Shown here piece by piece: positions 7,113-14,308 of a stretch of 32,149 nt of DNA; within the stretch, counting starts at the first letter, position 1, and each line of letters opens with the position of its first letter. This DNA comes from Bacillus haikouensis (GTDB taxonomy: Bacteria; Bacillota; Bacilli; Bacillales; Bacillaceae_B). Under the pieces are notes generated by a model that was not told the DNA's origin, ran no database searches, and was given only the letters and a program-made list of their open reading frames with translations. The stretch lies in contig NZ_JABMCR010000013.1 in assembly GCF_013179555.1 (NCBI RefSeq), positions 1 to 32,149 of the forward strand, read 5' to 3'. Position numbers and translations under genes: made by a program.

Positions 7113-7700
7113 TCATGAACTGATAACAAAATCAGCATTACGCACAGGATGCATATTCCGTAAGTAGTGCTCCTCCGCTTTCCAATAACGGTTCTCAAAT
7201 TTGTTTATTTTTGTCTGGGTGGATATACTTTCCCTGCTAAATCGGACCTGTCTTTCACACTCCAAGTAAATGAGCGTGTCAAAAAAGTTCCTCCACTCCT
7301 TCCTTTGGAGAAATACTCCTTCTATTAAAATTACGCCGCATGAGGGCAATTGCAAATTTCTCCACACCTGTATATCCTTTTCCTCATCGTAATATGGAAG
7401 GGTCAACAGAGAAGAAACCCTAAGTTTTTCAAACAGGCTCTCTCTCAGCTTTTCTACATCCCATTGCAAATAATAGTACTCTTCCCATTCAACAAACCCG
7501 GTGTCATATCTTTTACTGCGAGTTTCTATGAAATCATCCATATGTAAACAAACGTACTCTACATTGTATTCTCTCAGTATTTTCCCTGCAGCTTTTACAT
7601 ATGTAGTTTTACCTGACCTGCTCAATCCATCAATTCCAATCACGATCAGTTTATCTTTTATATTTTGTAAAATGTTTTTGATAACGGAATCCTCAACCAT
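7113..7700 (-). CDS. Uridine-kinase-like P-loop phosphotransferase
   Basis: A 195-residue nucleotide-binding protein of the kinase type. The P-loop GLSRSGKTT spans about 25-33 after the strand KLIVIGID. A substrate-region motif (HMDDFIETRSKRY) and a Walker B-like strand (GVILIEGVFLQRKEWRNFFD) follow. A basic lid (RQVRFSRES) would close over ATP. The layout is that of uridine kinase/phosphoribulokinase-like proteins annotated in Bacillus as kinase or uridine kinase. The phosphate acceptor cannot be told from sequence. The ATG has AAAGGAG at eight bases. Nearby genes give no pathway clue. Confidence 0.75.
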   Translation of the reverse strand: MVEDSVIKNILQNIKDKLIVIGIDGLSRSGKTTYVKAAGKILREYNVEYVCLHMDDFIETRSKRYDTGFVEWEEYYYLQWDVEKLRESLFEKLRVSSLLTLPYYDEEKDIQVWRNLQLPSCGVILIEGVFLQRKEWRNFFDTLIYLECERQVRFSRESISTQTKINKFENRYWKAEEHYLRNMHPVRNADFVISS

Positions 7701-7750
7701 TTTTTTCTCCTTTCAAAGGGATGAATGTAAGATATCTGCTCTTATATTAA

Positions 7751-9103
7751 TTATTTGAGTCCCAAATGTTTACCGAGATGAATACCGCTCGCGGCAGCCT
7801 GTGAAAGGGAGTGAGTGACCCCGGAACAGTCACCGATCAAATAAATACCCGGGAGCTCGCTTTCAAAATTTTCATCGGTATATAGTTTTGGCTCATAAAA
7901 CTTTGCATCAAGACCATACAGAAGTGTATCTCCATGAATTTCTTCTCCTATTAAACCTTCCAACGCATCAAGAAATTCAAGCAATGCACCCGTATATAGA
8001 GCTGGGACCTCACTTCGTCCATTACCGCATTGTGCTTTAAGAGAGGGTTTTACTTCATTGTTGGAAAGTGTTTCAGTTTTCCGGTGCCTTCTGAAATCCT
8101 CCAATCGTTGAACAACGATCCTATCTTCTCCTCCATTGATTCCTCCAATAACATTTACTGCTTCAGCAATAGCTTCTTCGTATGAAGAAAAGTATTGCGG
8201 AACGAACAAAGTAAAATTCAGATTGGCACTCGGGGTTTCTTTTTCCAGTGCATTTTGTCCATCGGGCATGACAAGACCATGTTGATATTTACGGATAATC
8301 CTGCCGCGCGGGTTCATGCAGTACGTAGTAGCTACATAATCATTCCTTTCGATTTTCAATTTTGTTTCGAATGTGTCTTGAAGGATAGACTGCAGCTGAT
8401 CACCTTTCATTTCCACCCGGTACCCCATATCCAGCCGTGTTTCACCTGGATGGATACCGAAAGACCCCATCATGTTTTTAAGCCAGACACTGCCGCTCAT
8501 TCCGGTTCCAATAACAATGAGTCCACTCTGAAAATACCCTCTATTGGTATGAAGTTCATATCCATCGTCAAGTTTCCTTACAGCTTCCACCTTCGTTTCA
8601 AATGTAAAGCTCACTCTTTCCCGCATGACTTCATACATTTCCTGAAAGATTTTTTGAGCTAAATCCGTTCCTAAATGTCTCACCTCGGACGATAATGCAT
8701 TCAAGCCATGAATTTCTGCAGTTGTTGAAAGAAATTCATTCTGCGTGCTGTACTTTTCCCTTGCACTTCCACCAAATCGACATAATATCTCATCCACTTC
8801 CTCCATCAGACGGAGTGCTTTTTCTTCTCCTATTTTCCTATGAAGCTCCCCGCCGAAATCGTTCGTATAATTAAATTTCCCTTCCGACTTTCCCAGTCCC
8901 GCAAATCCTGCATACTTACTGCAAACCCCTCTGCATTCACATCTTTCCTCATTATCTAGACTGCACTTCCGCTGATCCAACTCTTTGCCTATATCAATCA
9001 TATGTATCCGTGCATCCTTATTGTTTTTCATAAATGTGTAGGCGAAAAAAATGCTGCTTACCCCAGCACCGACGATCGTGATATCATGTTGTATTGTTTC
9101 CAC
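7751..9103 (-). CDS. NAD(P)/FAD-dependent oxidoreductase
   Basis: Flavoprotein dehydrogenase of 450 aa. The N-terminal dinucleotide-binding fold has GAGVSS (12-17) after DITIV. The C-terminal FAD motif LIGDCSGVTHSLSQAAASGI is that of the uncharacterised FAD-dependent dehydrogenases (COG2509-like). An early cluster CSLDNEERCECRGVCSKY holds four Cys in about 16 residues and could bind an Fe-S cluster or zinc; that is inference. The GTG start at 9103 is preceded by AGAGAGGTG at six bases. The substrate and reaction are unknown. It is a single gene facing the same way as its neighbours, with a 50-base gap to the P-loop gene. Confidence 0.82.
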   Translation of the reverse strand: METIQHDITIVGAGVSSIFFAYTFMKNNKDARIHMIDIGKELDQRKCSLDNEERCECRGVCSKYAGFAGLGKSEGKFNYTNDFGGELHRKIGEEKALRLMEEVDEILCRFGGSAREKYSTQNEFLSTTAEIHGLNALSSEVRHLGTDLAQKIFQEMYEVMRERVSFTFETKVEAVRKLDDGYELHTNRGYFQSGLIVIGTGMSGSVWLKNMMGSFGIHPGETRLDMGYRVEMKGDQLQSILQDTFETKLKIERNDYVATTYCMNPRGRIIRKYQHGLVMPDGQNALEKETPSANLNFTLFVPQYFSSYEEAIAEAVNVIGGINGGEDRIVVQRLEDFRRHRKTETLSNNEVKPSLKAQCGNGRSEVPALYTGALLEFLDALEGLIGEEIHGDTLLYGLDAKFYEPKLYTDENFESELPGIYLIGDCSGVTHSLSQAAASGIHLGKHLGLK

Positions 9104-9201
9104 TATAGCACCTCTCTGACGTATTCTTATATTAATTTCCCACCCGATTTTTTCACTTCTTATTTTCCCTGCCTAAGGGGAATCGTCAAATACATCGACC
9201 A

Positions 9202-9495
9202 CTATAACCATATACTATTTGACACCAAAAAGAAAAAATACATCAGTAAAAATGCAGTTACAATCATATTCTTTTTTCGATATGTACTCACCAAAAAATA
9301 TATCACTACCGCTGCCATTGATGCGTACCACCAATTTAAAAACTCATGCGGTATACTCTGTTCTCTCATTAAATAAAAATAAGAAAATAAGCTAGGAAAC
9401 ACAAATGATATCAGAAGCAAGCAGACTAAAATAGTATGAATTGTATGTTTTACACTTAACCAAAACAACTGATTACCTATTTCCACCACCACCAA
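9202..9495 (-). CDS. Small hypothetical membrane protein
   Basis: Not recognised. Three hydrophobic segments are visible: HTILVCLLLISFVFPSLF, WYASMAAVVIYFLVSTY and IVTAFLLMYFFFLVSNSIW. Basic residues (YRKKN) separate the last two. The TTG at 9495 opens a run of Val codons. A later TTG (9471) following AATAGGTAATCAG is an alternative start, and neither has a strong ribosome site. The gene is plausible because of the membrane-protein composition, but no family could be named. Confidence 0.45.
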   Translation of the reverse strand: MVVVEIGNQLFWLSVKHTIHTILVCLLLISFVFPSLFSYFYLMREQSIPHEFLNWWYASMAAVVIYFLVSTYRKKNMIVTAFLLMYFFFLVSNSIWL

Positions 9496-9573
9496 TCAGT
9501 TTCGACAAAATACTAAAATTTCAATTTATCATTCATGCAAACATAAAATACCAATTGACTAACGGTTCATCCG

Positions 9574-10095
9574 TCAGTTTGGAATGGACCTATTTTTATT
9601 TACTATTTTTTTAAAGGCAGTTCCGACCAAGTTGTTTTCATGGAAGCTGAATTCGAGGTTGATACCGTGATGCTTGTCCAGATAACCTATAATGTCCGAA
9701 TCGGTATCAGTTCTTTCATAATACTTGGGACCGTATGTTTCCATTACTTTATCACGGGAATCTCCTTTAGAGATCCCTTTGGCAGTAGACTTGTCCCCAG
9801 TAAAGAAATAACCGAAAACCTCATTATTTTCAATACCAAATTCTATATCATCGTACACGAGATATTTAGTCTTCGGGTTCGCAATTTCATGAACTTTTTC
9901 CGGTTCTCCGAAACTAATTAAAACAACTTCTTCTTGGGTAGACAGTGATACCGAATTCATATGTTCACCCGATAAATCAGTACTTTCTATACTCTTGAAT
10001 AGCTCATATTTATCAACTGAATTAATCTCGCAGCCTGCAGCAAAAATATATATGCATATGATAACAAACCATATCTCAAGCTTGATTCTTTTCAT
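9574..10095 (-). CDS. Putative secreted lipoprotein, unknown function
   Basis: The N-terminus MKRIKLEIWF, a hydrophobic core and the lipobox FAAGC at about residue 22 mark a lipid-anchored extracellular protein. The ATG at 10095 gives 173 aa. A TTG at 10116 would only add seven residues before the signal peptide, and the ribosome site is weak in either case. The mature part contains a recurring pattern of charged turns (SFGEPEKVHEIANPKTKYLVY; GDSRDKVMETYGPKYYERTD). It resembles repeated SmpA/OmlA/PepSY-like or YjgB-like small modules, in which a GDSRDKVMETYG segment is common. The family is not certain. Confidence 0.62.
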   Translation of the reverse strand: MKRIKLEIWFVIICIYIFAAGCEINSVDKYELFKSIESTDLSGEHMNSVSLSTQEEVVLISFGEPEKVHEIANPKTKYLVYDDIEFGIENNEVFGYFFTGDKSTAKGISKGDSRDKVMETYGPKYYERTDTDSDIIGYLDKHHGINLEFSFHENNLVGTAFKKIVNKNRSIPN

Positions 10096-10127
10096 TTTTA
10101 CACACACCAATTTCAATAAAATGATAA

Positions 10128-10808
10128 TTAATCCAATGAAGGGTAAAGAGTTTTACTAAAGGGCAGCAGTTCCGTTAATTTCAATAAATCTTCAATGACA
10201 AGGTCAGCTTGTAACAGCTCATGCTCCTGAGAAAAGTCAAAGCGGCAACCAATAGCCAATAAACCATTATCTTTAGCTGCTAAGATATCAGAGAGCCGGT
10301 CTCCGACAACTGCACCATTTTGCACCCCGTATTTCTCACAAATCTGATTTACTAAATCTGATTTATGCAATGACTCAATTTGTTCAATGCTGAATACTTC
10401 ATCCACCCATCGATCCAATCGGTAATGCTTCACGATTGCAGTTAAATAATCAGGTAGACCGTTACTGGCAATGAACAACCTCAACTGCTGTTGTTTTAAA
10501 TACGATAACGTTTCTATTGTATGAGGATACAGTTCTCCTTTTCCCAATTGAATGTTATCGATCAGCCTTTCAAGAAAATATTCATTCACCTTTTCCCTCT
10601 CTTCAATCGTGTGGCGGGGCAGCAGCGTCTCCCAAACTTTCGGAAGCGGCACTCCCATTATTTCACGGTACATACTTATCGGAGTCTCTCCTTCCCATGT
10701 TCCTTTCGCTCTCAACCGTTCAAATGCATCTTCAAGGGATAATTTCAGGATTCGATCTGTCTGAAACAATGTCCCATCCATATCAAATATCACTGCATCA
10801 ACTTTCAT
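10128..10808 (-). CDS. HAD family hydrolase (phosphoglycolate-phosphatase-like)
   Basis: Haloacid dehalogenase superfamily phosphatase of 226 aa. Motif I is FDMDGTL with nucleophile D9 and acid/base D11. Motif II is LFIASNGLP (Ser/Thr region). Motif III/IV is AVVGDRLSDILAAKDNGLLAIG, with the two Asp binding magnesium. A helical cap occupies about residues 15-85. This matches the subfamily of small-molecule phosphatases such as Gph or YhcW/PgmB-like enzymes; the true substrate cannot be read. The ATG has AAAGGTGAT at about nine bases. Confidence 0.85.
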   Translation of the reverse strand: MKVDAVIFDMDGTLFQTDRILKLSLEDAFERLRAKGTWEGETPISMYREIMGVPLPKVWETLLPRHTIEEREKVNEYFLERLIDNIQLGKGELYPHTIETLSYLKQQQLRLFIASNGLPDYLTAIVKHYRLDRWVDEVFSIEQIESLHKSDLVNQICEKYGVQNGAVVGDRLSDILAAKDNGLLAIGCRFDFSQEHELLQADLVIEDLLKLTELLPFSKTLYPSLD

Positions 10809-10870
10809 TTACTGCCATCACCTTTCTTTATCATTACTAACCGGTATATTTATCATAGCCCCGTCCTCAA

Positions 10871-11347
10871 TCATACGGTCAAATTATTTTCAGATTTTAA
10901 CTCAAGTGCATGATTCAAAACTTCCAATAAAACTGATACGAATACAGAAATGGTCACAGATGCGAAGATGATGACAATCCCTGCGATTGCGATACCTGGA
11001 TGAAGAGCATTCTGAGTCAGCAGAAGTATAGCGCCTGCCGAGTACAGCAAAGTGATGCTCCATGCATTCAACTTGATCAGCTTTAAATTTCTTACAACTT
11101 CTTCTGAAAAAACAATCCTCTGATTAATGAATCCCACTAGTTTGAATGACTGATAAAGAGCAAGATAAAAAGGAATTTCAGTAATATATAACCCAAGCAT
11201 TACCGGCCATTTCAAATATGCATATTCAGGATTTGCCTCTGCTGGAAAAGCAGCAATCTTAGGCAGACCAAATATGCTAATACACAAAACAACCAACCCC
11301 AAAATGATGATGGCTGATTTAAGAAATACAATCGTTATCTGTTTCAT
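10871..11347 (-). CDS. DUF2975 family membrane protein (YoaS-like)
   Basis: Membrane protein of 158 aa with four predicted helices (about 8-28, 48-68, 95-115 and 118-140). The signature layout of DUF2975 is present: an N-terminal helix, then a loop with YITEIPFYLALYQSFKLV, then the cytosolic stretch INQRIVFSEEVVRNLKLIK. Function is unknown. In many Firmicutes a short XRE-type regulator follows this gene directly, but here only 62 bases separate it from the HAD gene and no such gene exists. The start is ATG at 11347. Confidence 0.8.
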   Translation of the reverse strand: MKQITIVFLKSAIIILGLVVLCISIFGLPKIAAFPAEANPEYAYLKWPVMLGLYITEIPFYLALYQSFKLVGFINQRIVFSEEVVRNLKLIKLNAWSITLLYSAGAILLLTQNALHPGIAIAGIVIIFASVTISVFVSVLLEVLNHALELKSENNLTV

Positions 11348-11410
11348 GTTACTCCCCCATCCATTTTTTCCAGTATATCCTTAATTTTATTGTATATCAA
11401 TAAATAATTA

Positions 11411-11617
11411 TCAAGTATCGTGAGTGAAAGTATCTATGCCATATGAATCCAGTAAGACTTGATGGTTTTCATAGACATCGAGATTACAATCATTGGCAAG
11501 GATTAAAAGATGATTATTAATAAGGCAATAATACATTTTTGGCGAATGGATTATATCTGAAATGGATCGTATTTTTGCAAAATAGATTAAAATTTGCAGA
11601 CCGGAAACACTTCCACA
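11411..11617 (-). pseudogene. Possible gene remnant or short unannotated gene (open frame without an early start)
   Basis: On the minus strand the frame is open for 68 codons to the TGA at 11411-11413. The translation has a natural protein look: an amphipathic start (LQILIYFAKIRSISDII), then a Cys/Asn-rich segment (YYCLINNHLLILANDC) and an acidic end (LLDSYGIDTFTHDT). The only ATG is internal, at 11536, and would give 41 aa with no ribosome site. No upstream in-frame ATG, GTG or TTG exists before the stop at 11618-11620. The 5' end has probably been lost, since the rlmN terminator lies just upstream. The family is not recognised. Confidence 0.4.
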
Positions 11618-11638
11618 TCATGTAATTAAAAGCTCCAT

Positions 11639-11678
11639 AAAAAAACACACAAACTCATATGAATTCGTGTGTTTTCTT
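11639..11678 (-). terminator. Terminator of rlmN
   Basis: On the minus strand AAAACACACGAA pairs with TTTGTGTGTTTT (one G-U), followed by T residues. It lies about 14 bases after the rlmN stop codon. Confidence 0.75.
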
Positions 11679-11691
11679 CAATATCATTCTA

Positions 11692-12768
11692 TTATGAACG
11701 GATTTTTTCTTTGTCCTTCTTAATCTGCTTACTTCTTAACTGACCGCAAGCTGCATCGATGTCTGTCCCCTGTTCAACACGGACACCACAATTGATTCCG
11801 TGCTCAAGCAGCGTACCGTAAAAACCTACAATCGCATCTTTCGTACTGCGCTGATATTGATTATGTTCATCGACAGGATTATAAGGAATCAAGTTTACAT
11901 ACGATAAGTGACGCTTGTTTTTCAAAAGTTTGGCGAGCTGGAGTGCCTCTTCTTTATGATCATTCACATCACTTAGAAGGATATACTCGAAAGTGATGCG
12001 CCGATTCGTTTTTTCAAGATAGTAATCAATTGCAGGCATCAGCTTTTCCAGTGGATACGCCCGATTGATTTTCATGATCTTCGTACGAAGCTCATTGTTC
12101 GGTGCATGCAATGATACTGCAAGGTTAATCTGAATGTTTTCATCTGCGAATTTATAAATCTTATCCGCGAGTCCGCTTGTCGACACTGTGATATGGCGTG
12201 CTCCGATCGAGAGTCCCTTCTGATCGTTCACAACACGGAAAAAGTCCATCATATTATCGTAGTTATCAAACGGTTCACCGATCCCCATCACAACAATGTG
12301 ACTTACACGCTCATCTTTGCCCTGTGCATCCAAATGATGTTGAACATTCATGATCTGTTCGACGATTTCCCCGCTTGACAGGTCCCGGTTCTTCTTCAGA
12401 AGTCCGCTTGCACAGAATGTACAGCCGATGTTGCAGCCGACCTGGGTCGTGACACATACACTTAATCCATAATTGAAGCGCATCAATACTGTCTCGATCA
12501 AGTTACCATCTTCTAGCTTGAATAGAAATTTAATGGTTCCATCCTTCGATTCCTGCTTGATTTCCTGCTTCAGTGTCTGAATGTGAAAATGGTCATCCAA
12601 TAATTGAATGCATTCGCCATTCAGGTTTTTCATCTGAGAGAATTCGGTCACTCTTTTTTTATATAGCCAATCCCACACCTGGGCTGCACGGAACTTCTTC
12701 TGACCATGCTCGACCAGCCAGGAGGTCAGTTGCTCTATAGTTAATCCATATATGGAAATTTTATCCAT
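11692..12768 (-). CDS. rlmN: RlmN-type 23S rRNA A2503 C2-methyltransferase, divergent (Lactobacillales-like) copy
   Basis: Radical-SAM methyltransferase that would add a C2 methyl to A2503 of 23S rRNA (and A37 of some tRNAs), fine-tuning the peptidyl-transferase centre. The [4Fe-4S] motif is C112-x3-C116-x2-C119 (CNIGCTFC). The resolving/methyl-carrier Cys is C341 (DIDAACGQL), and E91 (LIETV) is in the RlmN position. At 358 aa it is full length. From memory, B. subtilis and staphylococcal RlmN have CASTLGGLKRNLEAGE and NYVPERDYV-type segments. This protein instead has [16 protein letters not shown] and [10 protein letters not shown], as in Enterococcus. The start is ATG at 12768 with GAGGG upstream. 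It is probably an additional rlmN copy. Confidence 0.9.
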   Translation of the reverse strand: MDKISIYGLTIEQLTSWLVEHGQKKFRAAQVWDWLYKKRVTEFSQMKNLNGECIQLLDDHFHIQTLKQEIKQESKDGTIKFLFKLEDGNLIETVLMRFNYGLSVCVTTQVGCNIGCTFCASGLLKKNRDLSSGEIVEQIMNVQHHLDAQGKDERVSHIVVMGIGEPFDNYDNMMDFFRVVNDQKGLSIGARHITVSTSGLADKIYKFADENIQINLAVSLHAPNNELRTKIMKINRAYPLEKLMPAIDYYLEKTNRRITFEYILLSDVNDHKEEALQLAKLLKNKRHLSYVNLIPYNPVDEHNQYQRSTKDAIVGFYGTLLEHGINCGVRVEQGTDIDAACGQLRSKQIKKDKEKIRS

Positions 12769-12811
12769 TAATAAACCCTCATTTCAATACTCTACAATTT
12801 TCTACTTATCT

Positions 12812-12840
12812 ATACTACTTAAAGTATCACCATGTTTCAA
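12812..12840 (-). promoter_or_regulatory. Candidate SigA promoter of rlmN
   Basis: On the minus strand TTGAAA (12840-12835), 17 bases, then TAGTAT (12817-12812). The spacing is ideal and the -10 imperfect. It lies about 45 bases before the rlmN start codon. Confidence 0.4.
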
Positions 12841-12919
12841 GGGATTTATTAACTTTACACAATATTGGAATTCCGTATATTTGTAAAAAAAGAATAAGGA
12901 TGAATGCTTTTTTGGCGGC

Positions 12920-12947
12920 AAAAAAGACCGGAAAATTCCCCGGCCTT
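12920..12947 (-). terminator. Terminator of the FusB-like gene
   Basis: On the minus strand AAGGCCGG pairs with CCGGTCTT (one G-U) around an eight-base loop. It is followed by a T run, and its base overlaps the region of the stop codon at 12949. Confidence 0.75.
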
Positions 12948-12948
12948 A

Positions 12949-13587
12949 TCAATGGTTCATTCTCTCTATAAATTCATTAAGCTTTACTAAGTCTCTTAGT
13001 TTACCGTTGCACTCCAAACTATCCTGACAAATATAGTTCCCTTTCTTAATATAGGTTCCTTGCGAAGATTTTTTTGATTCCGAAACATACATCCCTACAT
13101 TTCCAAATGTGTTGCAAATCGAGCATAACCCTTTTTTACTGCTGTTTTTAAACGTGCCTTTTAAGCCCTTCAGCTTTCCGTCATAATGAGCCACGATATA
13201 CTTGCTTTCCTGTCCATAGTCATTCCAGCCAAGGTACGAAAGCTCTCTGAAATCCAGATCGCTCAAACCCGGTAACTTCAACTTTTTCACTTTAGGATAC
13301 AATTTTTTCAGGGTTGTCTCGCTAACCGGCTGAAATGGAATGACTAATTCTCTTAGTTCCGTTAAATAATCCTGACCCTGTTCCGAGTCCTTAACGTAAA
13401 CGACCGTCTCAAGCATCCGCACTTGTTCGGCGGACAGTTCGTCAAAGAGGTTGAAAATCTTATCTCTTACTAAAGATTTCAGTGCATCCAAAACTCCTGG
13501 GTCATTAACCGTAGAATATCCGTTTATAAGAACCTTAATTTGATAATGGATGAAATTGTATTGATCATTTCGAATGAATGGTTCCAT
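12949..13587 (-). CDS. FusB/FusC-family EF-G-binding protein
   Basis: Ribosome-rescue type protein that binds elongation factor G and helps release it from ribosomes stalled by fusidic acid. It aligns along its whole length with FusB as I remember it: 212 aa against 213. It has a helical N-terminal domain (YNFIHYQIKVLINGYSTVND) and a linker VKKLKLPGLSDLDF near SYLGWNDYGQESKYIV. The C-terminal zinc-binding fold has ligands at C155, C158 (CSIC), C187 and C193 (YICQDSLECN). A TTG at 13602 lies in front of the ribosome site; GGGAG eight bases before the ATG at 13587 sets the start. Resistance itself is inference, and chromosomal homologues may have housekeeping roles. Confidence 0.85.
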   Translation of the reverse strand: MEPFIRNDQYNFIHYQIKVLINGYSTVNDPGVLDALKSLVRDKIFNLFDELSAEQVRMLETVVYVKDSEQGQDYLTELRELVIPFQPVSETTLKKLYPKVKKLKLPGLSDLDFRELSYLGWNDYGQESKYIVAHYDGKLKGLKGTFKNSSKKGLCSICNTFGNVGMYVSESKKSSQGTYIKKGNYICQDSLECNGKLRDLVKLNEFIERMNH

Positions 13588-13726
13588 CTTGATCGCTCCC
13601 AAACATAATTCTTAACTTATTCATTACAACTATATCGTATTCTTTTACTAACATATATGTATAGATTGGTTTTCAATCAAACTCGCCATTGATTGGACAC
13701 TTGCAATAACTGACTACCACTCATTA

Positions 13727-13749
13727 CACCGGCAAACATATTGCCGGTG
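13727..13749. repeat. Hairpin between the CD3324-family gene and the FusB-like gene
   Basis: The nine-base stem CACCGGCAA/TTGCCGGTG (13727-13735 with 13741-13749) has a five-base loop. It lies just after the CD3324 stop codon (13758). Neither strand has a long T tract, so it may be a weak or factor-dependent terminator or a stabilising 3' stem. Confidence 0.55.
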
Positions 13750-13757
13750 CAAAATCA

Positions 13758-14021
13758 TTACTTTTTATAAACGATTTTCTTAATGGTTTCACAGGATAAA
13801 AAATAGTTGTCCGCTAATTGCTCGATTTTTACACCTCTGCTAAAATCATCGCGAATGCATGAATTCCTCTTGTCAAGGAGCGCTCGTGTGCCGGATCGGC
13901 TTCCCCATTTTCGATAAGAGTTTTTTGTCTTGGGAATATAGAGTGTCTCTCCTTGAATATATTTCTGAATTTCAATCAATAACCTTTCAGGTAAAACCTT
14001 TTCTGCTTTAACGTATTTCAT
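13758..14021 (-). CDS. CD3324 family protein (Mor-like helix-turn-helix)
   Basis: An 87-residue protein of the CD3324 family, which carries a Mor/C-type helix-turn-helix. The conserved N-terminus MKYVKAEKVLPERLLIEIQKY and the middle IYIPKTKNSYRKWGSRSGTR agree with that family as I recall it. The C-terminal helix-turn-helix is GVKIEQLADNYFLSCETIKKI. It is likely a small DNA-binding protein of unknown regulon. The ATG has AAGGGG at about nine bases. Immediately upstream on the same strand are a structured region and small open frames. Confidence 0.8.
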   Translation of the reverse strand: MKYVKAEKVLPERLLIEIQKYIQGETLYIPKTKNSYRKWGSRSGTRALLDKRNSCIRDDFSRGVKIEQLADNYFLSCETIKKIVYKK

Positions 14022-14034
14022 TGACGTCAGCCCC

Positions 14035-14160
14035 TTATTTTAATGGTTCAAATAAATAAGGTGCAAAGCACATCACGAGAAATGCGAAAAGCATGTGTGG
14101 GCGATCAGTCTCTATTCCACCCCATGCAAAGTATCGCCTTCTGAGTAACAGGCTTTGCAT
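14035..14160 (-). CDS. Possible 41-codon small protein upstream of the CD3324 gene
   Basis: Open frame starting ATG at 14160 with GGAG six bases upstream, ending 13 bases before the CD3324 start codon. The translation has a basic head (LLLRRRYFAWGG) and one hydrophobic segment (HMLFAFLVMCFAPYLF), like a small membrane peptide. It overlaps the other small frame at 14105-14194 and an inverted-repeat structure. All three frames are open here, so coding status is doubtful. Confidence 0.28.
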   Translation of the reverse strand: MQSLLLRRRYFAWGGIETDRPHMLFAFLVMCFAPYLFEPLK

Positions 14161-14194
14161 GAGACGCTCCAGTTCCCGGTAATCTCGTTACCAT
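14099..14194. other. Structured region with interlocking inverted repeats before the CD3324 gene
   Basis: CATGCAAAG (14123-14131) pairs with CTTTGCATG (14153-14161). It is extended by GTCTC (14108-14112) with GAGAC (14161-14165). GGCGAT (14100-14105) can pair with ATCGCC (14133-14138), which would interlock with the main stem as a pseudoknot. GGTAA (14179-14183) pairs with TTACC (14188-14192). On the minus strand this sits in the probable leader of the CD3324 gene and could be a cis-acting RNA. No known riboswitch class was recognised. Confidence 0.4.
14105..14194 (-). CDS. Possible 29-codon leader peptide
   Basis: ATG at 14194 is preceded by AGGAGGTG at five bases, one of the best ribosome sites in the window. 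The peptide starts MVTRLPGTGASH and ends CMGWNRD. It has no recognisable family. It overlaps the inverted repeats, so its translation could change RNA folding as in attenuation. It may instead be chance. Confidence 0.3.
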   Translation of the reverse strand: MVTRLPGTGASHAKPVTQKAILCMGWNRD

Positions 14195-14274
14195 GATACC
14201 ACCTCCTGCTTCTTGCTATGTCTATTATAAATTAATTTCAAAAAATCTGTTAGCTTCAAGTTTAACGTACATGG

Positions 14275-14280
14275 TATAAT
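14275..14280 (+). promoter_or_regulatory. Perfect -10 box before the acetyltransferase gene
   Basis: TATAAT at 14275-14280 lies about 30 bases before the start codon of the GNAT gene. No good -35 was found at 16-18 bases, so this is only a partial promoter call. Confidence 0.3.
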
Positions 14281-14308
14281 TTGCTAAATTCGCAAAGGGG
14301 TGTGCATG

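Larger units (their letters stand above)
11348..11691. other. 344-base stretch between DUF2975 and rlmN genes
   Basis: No intact gene of normal size. It holds the rlmN terminator (11639-11678) and an open minus-strand reading frame (11411-11617) that looks like a gene remnant; both are listed separately. The remaining AT-rich bases next to the DUF2975 start show no clear promoter. Confidence 0.7.

Noticed and set aside
9559-9580. Terminator near the lipoprotein stop (ACTAACGG/CCGTCAGT)
   Set aside because: The stem has a mismatch and there is no T tract on the minus strand, so it was not called.
11692-12768. Cfr-type C8-methyltransferase (linezolid/phenicol resistance)
   Set aside because: The N-terminal WDWLYKKRV region, the [11 protein letters not shown] cluster and the LIPYNPV segment follow RlmN and not Cfr, as I recall them.
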